In this document: positions 21,532 to 35,700 of the stretch, one piece after another
How the letters are laid out: every line of letters begins with the position of its first letter
How positions within the stretch are numbered: position 1 is the stretch's first letter
From: Chrysomallon squamiferum
Lineage: Eukaryota; Mollusca; Gastropoda; Neomphalida; Peltospiridae
DNA: 64,000 nt
Direction: 5' to 3'
NCBI GenBank assembly: GCA_012295275.1
Contig: CM022672.1
Span: forward strand, 27,485,930 to 27,549,929
Made by a program: the position numbers and the translations under genes
Notes under the pieces: generated by a model
The model's database searches: none
What the model saw: the letters and a program-made list of their open reading frames with translations, nothing else
Told to the model about the DNA's origin: nothing

Positions 21532-24500
21532 GTAAAATTAATTTAGTTATTATACCAAAACAAAAGAAATTCTGTGCAACTCTTTTAATAATTTACTTGG
21601 GATTATGCCACTGAAATTTTATTATTATACATATTTAAAAGATTTATTAAAAAAATATTGACAAAAATTAATTTAATGTTTTCTACCCAAAAGTTTATGT
21701 ATATCATATAAATTTAAAAAAAAATATATCAAGTCACTATTACTAGGTTAAAATCTAGGTTAGGTTGAGCATGTTTTTTTATTTTAAAGATAAAACATTT
21801 GACAAAGATAAGCATTGCAGAAGTAATATCTTTAATTTCAGATTGCCAGTCTGAGTCTTGTTTGTTTTTAAAAATGAAAACCTGTTAATACTGTTTCATT
21901 TACAGCACGATCTGGTTCAGCAGATCCTCCGTCAGGTAGCACATCAACAATAGCTTCAGAAACACACTCGAACCCTGAATATTCACAAACAGCACAGTCT
22001 GGTGGTGAAGAGAGTGTTCATTTACCATTGGCAGCAAAAGTTAAAGAAGAGGAAGATGATGACGATGATATCACTTTGATTGAAAACATTAGTGACTTTA
22101 ATAAAGGTGATGGAGGCTCTGGTGGTTACACTGGTGACTCTGGTGGTTACGCTGGTGACTCTGGTGGTTATACTGGTGACTTTTCAGATATTTTGCAAAA
22201 TGAGGGTGCCGGAACTTCACAAAATGTTTACATGCAGTTATCAACATCAGGAGAAAAAGTGGAACTTTTTAAGGTATTTATTATGTTTTCATTATTTTTT
22301 TGTCCTCTTGTTTTATACATTCTAAGAAATAAATCTTTCTGGATGATAAACGCTACATTTTCAGATTTTCTTCAGCAGTTATTTCATTGTGTTTTTTTTT
22401 TTTCACTTATATAGTAAATAATAAAATTACATAATCCGATTGATTATTCCTTTGAAATGTTTCCATAACATGAAATTATTTTCTGCAAGAATGTTTTTCT
22501 GACAATGAAAATAACTTAAAATATTTTTTTATTTTTAGACATATATGATTTATGTCGGTAAAAAATCGGCTTATTATTTCAGTATACTTGTGACAGACTT
22601 GTATTTGAACATATATATATATATATAAAAACCAAGCAAATAATAATAATAATAATATAAAAGCAGTATCCAGAAAGGTTTATTTTTTAAATATTTTAAC
22701 ACTGAATAAATTTTAGTATTTGTTTTGTTTTTGTTGTTCTTTTGCTCAATTTTTTAATCTTAGACAAAAATAAGGAAAAAACTTCCCACTTTGAGAAGCT
22801 TTTCCGGAATATAATTTTTTTCAGGAGAATTGCTGCATTGATTTAGTGGCTAAAAGTAAAAAATAAAAACTGAAAAACACTAGTCTCAACTGTAATGAAA
22901 TAATAACTTTTTAAAACTTGCTTTAGTTATTAAAGGAAATCATGTTTTTCTAGAAGTTTGCGTTGATGAGCAAAGTATTTATTATTAGATGTGAAACATT
23001 TGCTGTGAAAGTACAGTTAGAAAAAGCAAAGTGTGCTGGAGCTAGAACAGCATTAAAATATTACTTTTATATGCTTAAAAATTAAACTGTCAAGACCTTT
23101 GATATAGCAATTTGTAAAATATGTTTTGTAGTCATGATTTAGATTTTACCTTCACATAACAATTTATTATATTTAGCACTTTGTTGAAAATGCAAGATAC
23201 AATTGATTATGAAAAAAAAATAGCCTGTGAACTTACATTATTTTTACATGACACTGATATCCATTTCTTCCTTGTTTCAAATGTCATCTCTAGATTTTTA
23301 TGCATTTGTTGAAGGAATTATAAAAAGTAAACCGTCAATGTGTACAGTTTGGTAATATTTATATGTAATATTGTTTAATGATTCACAAAAGTTCTTAATC
23401 TCTTTGGACTTTGTCTTGTTTACAGTTTGATACTTTGCTTTAATAGCTAACATAATGAATATTCATGGTACATTTGTAAATGTTGGTGTGTGTAAATACA
23501 TCATTAAAAACAAAAGAATCCCATTTTATGAAACAAGCAAGGCTTTTTCTTATCAGTGTGGTCCTTAAGTTTACATATATAACTGTTCTAAGTATAGAAT
23601 TAACAAAACATTTCTTTTAGCCATGAGACCATTTTGTTTTTGTATTTGACGTTAATTAGGTAAATTATGTTAATTGATTAATACTGATGAAAAAGAAAAA
23701 AATATGCATGAAATAAAGTCAACAACAACAAAATAATATTTAAAATAAATGAAATGAATAATAATAAAAAAATTAAATAGAATAATATTAAAAAAAAATA
23801 ATTAATAGAATTAGTAAGTTAAATAAAAGCTTAAAAAAAAAAAAACAGTAAAAATAAATTCAAAACATTAGTAATAGTACATTATTTTAATAAAAAACAG
23901 TTGTTAAACGTTAGCTATTTTGGAGTTAATGCTCAAAATATTTTAGTTCATGAAAGGAAACCATATGTATATTTGTATTTAATACAACTGATTTTATTAG
24001 GTTTTTTTTGTTATTTTGTGTGTGCAATAAATTCCATGAATGGCAACCCTGGACTATCAGACCCATTAACTGGGTACCATTAACCCACTAACTGGTTTTG
24101 ATTTTGTTTTTGAAATTCAGTTCTTTACTTTGTTTCTTGCTGTACTTTGTAAACAAAGTAAATGATCAGATTGATAAAAGATACAATTCAAATGAATTAG
24201 TATGTACATAAAAGAAAAGAAGACAGTATGTACATGATTATCTATTTTTGGATTTCCAAACTTGGCAGAATGTAATCGGTCCATGCAGAATGTTAATTGC
24301 ACTAGATGCACCATACAGAATAATAAATAAAATCCCAAACACAATTTCAAATGATAAACAAAAAAGTACTCAGTTTTCTAACTTAATGTCCAGTAATGTG
24401 TAAACATTAAGTTGCATTTAACAGCAGTTAGTTTGACACAATTTTTTATTTGTAGGCAGAATACAAACACAAGTTAACTACAAATGTTTTTTGAAGACTG

Positions 24501-26682
24501 CCTGTAATTAATATATTATGTAAAGATTCCCTATGCTATGTACAGACTAAGGACTGAGTCAGTCGTATTTTGTTCTACTTAATCAACAACCTATTGTTCA
24601 GTAATTACAAAAGGTAACAGCAAATTGACCATTCCAGTCTTTTGCGTTTCAGAAGGCTAATTTATATTAAATCAGTAGTCAGGGACTTTGAAAAATAGAG
24701 GTTTTGAGTTACTGATGTTTGAAACATATCACCACTAAAATAAAGAATTTAACCAACTGTCTTTTAATTCCAAAAAGCAACAGAAGAATCCTTGACAATA
24801 CTAAATTTGAAATTTTATTAATTAACCTTATTTTTTTCGGGGGGGTGGGGAAGAAATTGCCTAAGTTTCAGGACTCTAGTCATAGCAGTGCTCAGCACAC
24901 AATATATAAAATAAATTAAAGGTAATTTAACATTTTTGTTTTGTTTGTGTTTGTTTTGTTTTTGTGTTTGTTTAAAGCATATTTGTTAAATTGATACTAA
25001 TTTTTAATATTGTCAGAAGATGTACTTTGAATATGGTTTGTTTTGTAAGCTGTACTTTGGAATTGGTTCTTTGTTTCTATAGATTATAATGATTACTGCA
25101 TTTTGGAATTAGTGTGTAGATTTCTTTCATGGAAATAGATATCGTCATTGCAGTTAACACGGAAATAAATGATTTGCTTGTTTTTAAACTAATTATGAAC
25201 ATGTATTGTTATATTTTCATTAATAACATGTAATATAAATTCATGTACTTTAAAAACCAGTTCAAAGATTTTCTGTGGTTTTTTTTTTATTCGATCTAAA
25301 TTTCTTAATGACATTGTCATTTGTGTTACTTCATCCAGTTGAGTGTACTCAAAGATGTTAGTGCTTGATAAGTCATAGTGTATGTTCCTAGTTTATAGTA
25401 CATTCCATTTTACTGTTTAAATTGATCTTATCATTCAGGAGATGGAATTCTTTACTAACTATTGATAACATTAAGAAAGTGTGTCATAAAATTGTTATGT
25501 TCTGGCTTTAACACTGTCTATTTTTAAAATAATTCATGTCATGGTCTAGAATGTGTTGATCAGTAAATAAAATTTAATATAGATTTACATTTACAGGTTA
25601 TGTTTTTATCATTATTAGTTTTAAATTGTTATATATAAAAACAGAATGTTGTGAGTAATGTTTGTTGAATGCATTCTGTCATGTGAGCATTATTCCACAA
25701 AATCATTGAACACAAATCACTAAAATTTCTTCCAGTGTATTTTTTAGCTATGTATTAGAAAAACCATGTTAATGAAACAAATCTGTATCAAACTTTTAAT
25801 TTATTTTTATTTGTTATTTATGTTCTATTCATAGTCTTTGTAAAAGAATTTACTGTAAAATATCATTAAAGGGTTTCAACAAAGTTGCTATATTTTGTCA
25901 GTTAAAAATAATTCTTATTTAATTTTATGAATGGGAATTCACTGAACAATGTAATGTGTAATATTTATTTAAAACATATGAAAATAAAATGTGGAGTTCA
26001 CACAGAAACCAAGATAACCTTCTAGTAGCCAGGCATATAATGATTCAGATCATGCAGAAATTTACTTTATAACTTAAAAAAATGAAAACTGAAAAAAGTG
26101 ATTAAAACTCAGGAAATTATTATTTGACAGCATAATGGCTCAAAATCATTGACCACTCAGGAATAGAACATTTTAAATACAGCTGCAAACTGCACACTGT
26201 CAAGAAACTGACAGAAACTTCCTCCTTTAATTAATCATATTCATAAGAGTGGTTTGGATGACAGCTTACAGATGCCTGTTTTGATTACAGAGGCAGGTGA
26301 TACATGTTATGTGCAGTGTACATACAAATGGTACATGCATGTTCTTTATTTATAGCAGTGCATTGATAGGAATCTACATTAAACTACATTTTATGATACT
26401 TTCGGTTGTTAATATATTATTTGAATATAAATATGCATACTGGTTCAACTAAAACATTACACTACACTATAGGCCCCCCAGACACACACATGTATTTTGT
26501 GACTTTATCGTTAAGATTGTACATAAACTGGCCAGTGTTTGATAATTTTGTTTTTAAATAATGTTACAATATTCATAAATGTAAAAATAAACAGCATTCA
26601 AAATAGTTTTTTATCAAGGATCTGTTCTGTTCATTAAAATTAATACTTCATGTTGTGGTATACAGGCTTTTCTAATAATGTT

Positions 26683-26719
<37 letters not shown>

Positions 26720-29700
26720 AGAAATGAAAGAAAAATGGATACAGCTGTGATAAAAAGTAAAACTACGAATAACATCAGTTTATTATTACTAATTAAAAAT
26801 GGGTATTTTTTTTCTGGATTCACTGGATGTTTATATAATGTACAAACTGAATGCTGAAATAATTTACAATTCAGTTTCTATATGGATTGTATATTTCTCT
26901 CCCTTTGTTTAGACTCAACGAATGAAAACATACACTCAATCAGCCTTTAAAGAAGCTATGCACTCTGTCCTGCAAGAAGGAATGTCACTGAGAAAGGCAG
27001 CCAAACTGTACAATATTCCTCACCAGACTCTTTGGAATCACGTCAGTGGCAAACATAAGAAATACAGAGATGAAATTCAAGCATTACAATTTTATGGAGC
27101 ACCTAACCCTCTAGCGAGGGAGATGAAACCATGATGATTTAATTTTGAAGTGGAACTTCCAAATTTTTATTGAAACAGATTTATTATTATTAGCTATATA
27201 AATTTTTGTTTTGTTTTGTTTTGTTATCATAATATAAATCTCAGAGATAGCTAAATTTGTTCATAAAACAGTCCAATAGATGCTAGCAAAACTTGTCAAT
27301 GAAGTATTGTCTGATTTCAAAGGTGTCAGAATAAAATGACAGCATTAAAACTTAAGGCATTTTTTATTATGTCCTCTTTACTTACCTTAATATATTAATT
27401 AATACTTTAAAAAAAAAACCTGTTGATCATGTTTTGACAGTCTTTTTATAAATCAATAGTGTTTTGGGGAGATTCAGTTATTTTTAAAGATACTTTAACT
27501 TTACATCACATGAATAAATTGAAAGTAACTTTTTAAGTTGTTCATGTTACAATTATGTATCGCAACTGGACATATTGCATAAGCTGCAAACATACATAAA
27601 CTGTTTACTATAATCTTCCATTTTGAGGATCAGGGCATTGACTGGAAATGTATTTGATTTTAAGTACTGTTTCTAGATGACCCTATTCAGTTACTTTTCA
27701 GTTGAGCCATGTGACTGGATAACTGAAGTATTACATTTGTTTTCCTCTATATATGATAAGACATGTGAAAATATTTGAACAAGCCTTGAAACTAGATGAA
27801 AAGTGGCAGCACATTAAATATTCTCTGCTTGAAAATGGCTTGGGTATTTATGGGTGCCAGTCTTGAATGAGCCTAATCAAGTATGAACAGTTTTGTATCA
27901 TATTGAAAAACCCAGCATTTACACTGAAGCTCATTAAATGCTCGCTTTTCTTAGATCTACAGAACATGTTGCCACATAAAATAAAAATATGTTGACTTGA
28001 GTAGCAAAAACTGTTGAGGTGACATTTAATCTTTTTCCTTCTTTGAATATTGTTACTTCTTTTTCATTTGTAGTACAACAGCAAATGGTGCACATTTCAT
28101 ATGAATTCATATAGAATTGGCCATTTTCTAAAAAAGAAAAAAAAACACCGACAATAATGTTCAGATACTGTTGTATGATTTAAACTAGAGTTAAATATAC
28201 ACACAAATACATTAACACAAAGTACTGATACCATAATTAAAAGCATTAAATAAAGGAAAGGAAAAATAAATCTACTAACCGCTTTTCTCTGTAGTTTGTA
28301 TTAGTGATAAAAAAACCAAAAAAAAAAAAAAAAAAAAAATTTTTTTATTTGGCATACATATGTTTTGTATGGATTATACAAAATGTAATATAAATATCTT
28401 TGTCATTTTACTGTGATAGGAGTTTCATGGATCAGGCCTCAGTGGAATATTTGAAATGTTTTCATTTTATCAAAGAATCTTGCTGATTAAGACTAATTTT
28501 ATCTTTTAACTGTTGTGGCTTCCTATCATTTTTTCAGCATGATAAAAAATTTTGTCTTTAGTTTAATATTTTAATTAACATTCCCCTGACAAATTATATG
28601 TACTGTTTATAATGTTTACTGAACATTTTAAAGCAGGCATACATTGGTAATGGTTTATAGAATTATTCTCTTTTGTTTTTGAGGATTCCTTATTTTTTTT
28701 TATGATTCATTTGAACACAATGCAGTGTTGTCATTTTTAAAAAAACTAAAAATAATGACCCTTATATTTACATATACTTCACATATTATATTGTAATACT
28801 GCATTAATAAATAACAGGTGTTACTGACTGATATTATGAAGTGTTAACACCAGATAGGATTCAGACTTTTTTTTTAAATAAAAGATTTATTAAACGGTAT
28901 CTCTGAAATAATGTTTCTCTCTCTACCTAGGCTCATCCAAAGAAAGCCTATACCCAATCAGCATTTAATGAGGCCCTGCGCTCTGTCACCGAATGTGGTA
29001 TTTCCATCCGAAAGGCGGGCAGAATGTACAATATCCCTCACCAGACTCTTCATGATCATATCCGTGGAAAGCGTAAGAAACAAAGAGAAGAAGTCCCTCT
29101 CTCGATGGTTCCTGAGCAGCGTTGCTCATATGAAAGTAAAGATGTCCATGTTGCTGAATAATCTGAACATCTGTCATGAATTATACAGACTGATGATAAT
29201 TGTTTTTTCTAAAACTAAAAAAAAAAAAAAAAATGGCCTAGTTGATGGTTCATGCAGCTTCATGATAATTGATAGTTAACTAATTTCCCTGTCTAGATAT
29301 TTTAATCATGTCAATCATTTTCTTGGTATTCAGACAAGAAATCCTAAAGGTGATGATAATGAAATCTGTTTCTTGGCTAGATTATGTTCTAGAAAATGTA
29401 ATGGAAAAGTGGTCAGTCATTTGGGTAAATATGGAAAAGATAAATTCTAGTAATTTATTTTTCTTTTAATACTAATAAGATTAACTGTTGGATATAACAT
29501 TGCAGTCTCTTTATAGATTAATATAAACCTTTGAACTGAAGCCAATTTATTAAAATTATATTTCTTTCATTTATTTTATTCGATTTTATTTTATTTTCCA
29601 TCATATTTTTCTGAGACCTGGGATCATTTCCAGGCATAAATTAGATACAGTTTTCAGTATACTGCAATATATTGTAATTTGTTTGCTGAAGTGTCATTAA

Positions 29701-32700
29701 ATAAATCATTTCAAAGCAGGCTTAGATATATTTCACACAAAATTATCAAAATATTATTAATACATATATTTTTTTAAATAAGTATCAAGTGAAACTTTTT
29801 AAAGCAAAAATTTCAACAATGTTTTTGAAAGAGTGTTGATGATGGTTGTTATGTTCTTTCTCTTTTTTTTCTTTTTCTTTTTTTTCTTTATTATTTTTTG
29901 TTTGTTTTGTTTTGTTGTTTTTGCATTCTGAGACTAACATGAAAATATATCTTTGTTTACTCCTTCAGTATAATTTGTAATTTGTTGTTCAGTCTGATGC
30001 AGTTTGAAGGTTTATTTTTTCCTATGTATTGTTTTAAAATACCAGAATATATATATATTTGCCAAAACAAATAATAATAGGAATCCTAGTGGTGGTTGTA
30101 TTTCTTTGTTGTTGCTAGTTGTAAAATGTAAGCAAAATCACGGTATACATGAATATGATGACCAAGTTATTTTGTTATGTACTGTGAAATATTCATTGTA
30201 ATGGTTGTTGAGTTGTTTTGAGTAAGAACTGCTGGGATCTTACGCAGTCAGCTGTATAATAGCCAACACTGCTGATGAAAATTACTAACATGTTGAAGCA
30301 TATAACTCAGATTAGTTTAATGTTGCTCTCAAACACTGTTCAAAATCAAATTTAAAAAATGTTGTTTTAGATTGTAGCCTAATTTATATACTGGTGAAAT
30401 GTATTTGTACATAATTAAAGTGTTAAGTGTTTCTTTTATTATTGTTACTGTTTTATAACTTACTGTACAGATTCTGATTTTATTTAATTTGATCTGTGTT
30501 ATTTATTAATGACATTAACATTTTTGAGTACAGTCATACCTCAGTTCTTCCGAAGAATTAATGTAGATTGGGTTAATCCATTCCTGATCCCCCAAAATTA
30601 AAGTAATTTAATAAAAATATTGCTTATATACCTGCGTAATAATAGTGACATGCATAAAATCACAACAGAAACTATAAACACAGTAAATAGATGAAATAAA
30701 TGAAGATGTAACTGCACTTTACCTGTACTAATCAGAGTCTATAGCATGAGTGGAAGGTGGAGAGAAAAGTGGAGAGGGAGAAAGATGTTACTGTTTGGAA
30801 TGGGAATTACCTTGCATAAAAGCATCAGGTAATTTTCCTTGTGGGGTTTTATCTTTTCTCTGCCTTTGCACCACTACAAGCTGCTTGAGATTCACTGAAC
30901 TTCATTTTCACTAAAGACCTGTCTAATGAGGTTTGTCACTACTGTTTAAAAATGTTCATGAAGTAAGAAAGATGCTGCATTGTTTACTGAAAAAGTTTAT
31001 GGTATGGTTTGTTACAACTTTGTCAGTTGTCACAAAACATTGCAACTCTCCCCATTTTCCAGACATTTCTTTAATTAGTGATTTAGAAACATACTCAAAA
31101 TAACACATTTCTCTTTCTGTCTTTGACAGTTGATACCTTTATTTTTTTCAAACATGTTGGAGAAGGGAGTTATGTGAGAACCTAAGTATCACTCTGCATT
31201 TTAAGTTTAAATAACATTTTTTTTTTAAAAACTTTAAAAAAAAAAAAAAATATTCGGTTTTATACAACTTCAGTTTTGGAGTAATTCCAAGATATTATTG
31301 TTTATTTTGTTAATTATTTTTCTAATTTTTGTTAACATTTGGATATTTAATGAACAAATAATGCACATGTAACTGCACACACATTTTATCATATCATTAA
31401 AATTTTATTTATTTATTTTTTATTTTTATAACTTGCTCCTATAACAGTTCAGAATTATTTTGTGATAAGTAATGTATAAAATCAGTTAATACATCCCTGT
31501 AGTTATTTGCTACAGTTGGCAATACTGTGGAAAATATTTGCCATTACTATTTAAAGAATATTGGTTTGTTTATTTTTGAATTAAATGTGTGACTCGTCAG
31601 TTTAACATATAATCATAATAATGGTATGCATGATTTGTTGTATTTTCATTGTTGTGCATCACTAAAAAATAAAAAAATGTGTTTTTAATAAATTCAGTAA
31701 TTTTACTTTGCTTTGTTTTTTATTATTTTATTATGACATACATTATGTTTACATTTTAATATGATAGTGATTCAGTATTATACTGAGAGAGAAATGATGT
31801 CTTAATGTAATACCTAAAATAAGAAACAGAAGAAAGACTGAAAAAAAGAAAAAATACAAATAATTTGCCAAAATATTTACAGTGTGAAATTCTTTTAAGA
31901 ATTATTTGCCCCATTTATGGCAGCCATTTTCTTAGCAAGTTTGTAGGTTAAGTGGATTTTTCTAAGACATGTTCATTTTTCTATATAGGCATGTGGGATC
32001 CAGCCAACACGAAAAAGGATGCAGTATTCACAGCTGGATCTCAGTGCTGCCCTCAAAGCAATAATGGATGAAGGGATGTCACTACGCAAGGCAGGAACAA
32101 TCTATAACATACCTTTCCAAACTCTGCATTTTCATGTGAAACGAAATCGTGAATCCCAGGTTTTGAAAAAAATGTTACAATAAATGGCAGTGAGAGTTGA
32201 CAAAAGTATGATGCACTTTCTGTTGCTTTGAAAACTGTTTGCTGCTGGAATGGATTCATTAGTACCATAAATGTATAGAGATGGTCTATACAAAAGAAGT
32301 TACTTTAATATTATGCTGCAGTTGCTTTGAAATTATCTAGCAGAAAGCATGTATTCAAACATAATAAAAAATGGCAGGTGCTATTTGTAATTCAATAAAT
32401 CTTGTATATAGTTTGTATTGTCCTAAAACATATATGCTTGAGTGAGTTTTGCAATACTGTGTGAATAATAATAAAATAACAACTTTTCACAAAAGCAGTG
32501 GCTGTTGGTAATATATACCAGACATTGCATTTGTTCGTTTTGCTAGAATTGATTTATATTTTCAACAGTATATGATACTTGTATTAGATGTAGCAGATAC
32601 ATTAATTAATTAAATGATGGCAAGTACCAGATTAATAAATTAGAAATGGGGAACATTTAAAACCGCGGAATAGCATTTCAATTTTAATATTATGGTATCT

Positions 32701-35700
32701 TGATAACATTTAAACTTAATAGATTATACTAGCTAATATTCAAATTTTATAAATGGACATGTATGTTTAAATATTATTATTATTGATTTATTAATTTTTT
32801 TTATTTTTATTTTTTTGTAAATTCTACTCAGATATAAAGATTATATTTCATATAAGACTTTTTTTATTTTAATTTACTTATTTATTAGGTTGTTCTCAAA
32901 TCACACTTGTACATTTGTTTGAAAACCTATATTTTACTTAGCAAGGACATAGTTTTCTGTTTTTGTTCTTAATGGAGTAACATGGACTACATGTTTAAAT
33001 AATAATTAATCTGTTTTTGCAAAATGCATATTTGTACAGATTGCCGAGTTTTATGATCATGTATATAACTGAAAAATACTGAAAGATTTGATAAGACATT
33101 ACTGGTAAAAATTGATTTGTATTAATTTACATTCAATTATTAACTAATAAAGATGTTTTGAAAACAAATTTCTTAATTGGCAGATATAAAAACGTACAGA
33201 TTCTGCAAAGGTTATGCTTTAAAATATTTAACACTGAATAAAAGATTTCTTTTATTTATTTTGTTTTTCATGATTATCCAAAAACTTTTCATTAGCTGAT
33301 TATGCCAATTATGAATATTTTTGATATTATTTCAGAATCAAAATCTTTCAGAAGAATTTAAATGATCTTTTTATTTATATTTTGTAGTTTAGGTTGTTTT
33401 ATTGTACCCAAAAAAGAATTTGCCTGTAACTGCAAATCAAGCAATAATATATGCTTACTATTATGACCATGAAGTAATAAAGATATCTTTAAGTTTATTT
33501 ATATTTTCTGTTTATATGCACAAACACACACACAACTTGTTTTATTTTATTTTCTTCTGTTATTATTAATAGCCAATATAATTTTTAAGTATAACCAGAT
33601 GCAGTATAAAATGCACTAAACTTAGAAAGATTACCTTAGCTCCAGTTGTTGTTAACTTTGGAATCAACAATAGAAGTGTTGAGGCAAAGTTGCTAATATC
33701 AGCTGGTAAAAGTTAAATATTGTTTTCTGTTAAAAATACATACATAGGTTTCAACAGGTTGCTTGTTATTTATTAAGAAGCAGCAGCAATGTTAAAGGAT
33801 TTGTGAACTACCCTTAAATATTGCAATCTGTGATAATAAAATCAATGAATGCAAACAACAAATATTAAGTTGAACATGATGTAATCACTCCTGTCAATCT
33901 ATTTTTCCTGTAAGGTCATTAAAGTAAAATGCTGTTACTATCATTCTGTTACAGACTTCATTAATAGGTCAAAGGCTTAAAATGATGTCACTAGATATAT
34001 CCTTTAAAAAAGATTTCTTTCCAGACTTATTAATGATTACAAAAGTCATGGTCACAACACTTAAACTGTAAATGTATGCGTGTATTTTGGCTTTTCAGTT
34101 GTTGCTCAAAGCCTCTGATGTCGTCAGACCAATTATTTAAAAATGAGGAAAGATTATTATATTTTTTTTATTTTTTTTATTTTAATACATTTATGATAAC
34201 TTAAGAGAATAATTGTTTTCTTGACTTTGTTTAGATGTTTTATGTGACCATAAACAACAACATTACAACACATTTTGTGATCTCTATTCACAAATCCTTA
34301 AGACTGTTCCTTTCTCTATACTTAGGCACAAGAATTTTACACACCTAGAAAACGGCTGCAGTACTCACAGATGGACCTCAATGCAGCTCTGAAGTCAGTT
34401 GAAGAAAATGGAATGTCCCTTCGCAAAGCTGGTACCACCTACAATGTGCCATTTTCAACACTGCACTTCCATATCAAACGTAACCGTAAAACTGATAAGG
34501 GAAAAATCAAACAGGTTGAAGACACTTGAAAGTTGCAGAGCAGTTGCTGCAGAATCTTATTTAAAAACAAAAAAAAGACACCCATAGTTAGATACTTGTC
34601 CAGTCTTTAGAGTATTGTGCTGATAAAAAAAAAAAAAATTTAATAATGACTTTTCTGTCATGTACATTGTTTACTTATGCTAATACATTAAGTTCTGTTT
34701 ATTCTTTTTTTTTTTTTTTTTTTTTTTTTTTCAACTCTGTGGTATTTTCATGATGATTTGAAGGAAATATTTCAGCAGTTACAGAACTTTGTCAAAAACA
34801 AGACACTGTGAACTTTGATATTGTTTATAGTTCTGTAAAGTGCAGACTTTAATTTATAATTAATTTGCTTGGATTCAGTTTGAATTATTTCTTATGTTAA
34901 TTAGTTGTAATCAGAATAAAAACAGTATTAGACTGATCATCGTGTTACTGTAAAATAATTATGATAAAATATATGAACCTGAAGTCAGTTATACAGTACA
35001 AAAGGTGTTTCCCAGCTGGCATTTTATAAATCCAGGGATAGTTATACAGGTAAAAGACGCCTTGATCACTATTCCATGATGTTTAGTAACTAGTCCAGTG
35101 TGGAAAAAAAGAAGATAAAAAAACAAAATATTTCCCCTTGCTCTTTTGAAGTGCATTAGTGTCAAAAACAGCTAATTTCCAAGAGGCTGGTATCAGGAAA
35201 TAATTAATAGCTTAGTAATTTACATGTGGAAAACTGATATGTCATCTTACAAGGTAATATTTTGAATTATTATGTATTTGGTGAAAAACAGCTGGGAAAA
35301 GAGTTTATTATAACTAAACAATACCTTTTGAATTTTAAATTAGAATTAACATTATTTTGATTGTTGGTTCATTATTTCTAAATGAAAGATTAATGTTTCT
35401 TTTCTTTATTGTAATCTCATTTTTTCTTCTTCTCCATCTGTTTTGTTTTTGTCTGGTTTAATGTTAAATATTTTCTCCCAACAACCTTTTTAACTTGATT
35501 GAACTTAAGTAGCAAAATAAATAAAAGTACTGTTGATGGGTTCTTCAAGAATGTGGACATGTTGCTTTAGTTATGTTGAAAACTGATGTGTTTCTTGTAG
35601 TAATAGACATTTTGAGATGCCAAATATTTGTTCACAGAAGGCTGAAAGATAAACTAAATTTTATATTACAGTTATCATGTCAGTTTTTATATTACATGTA

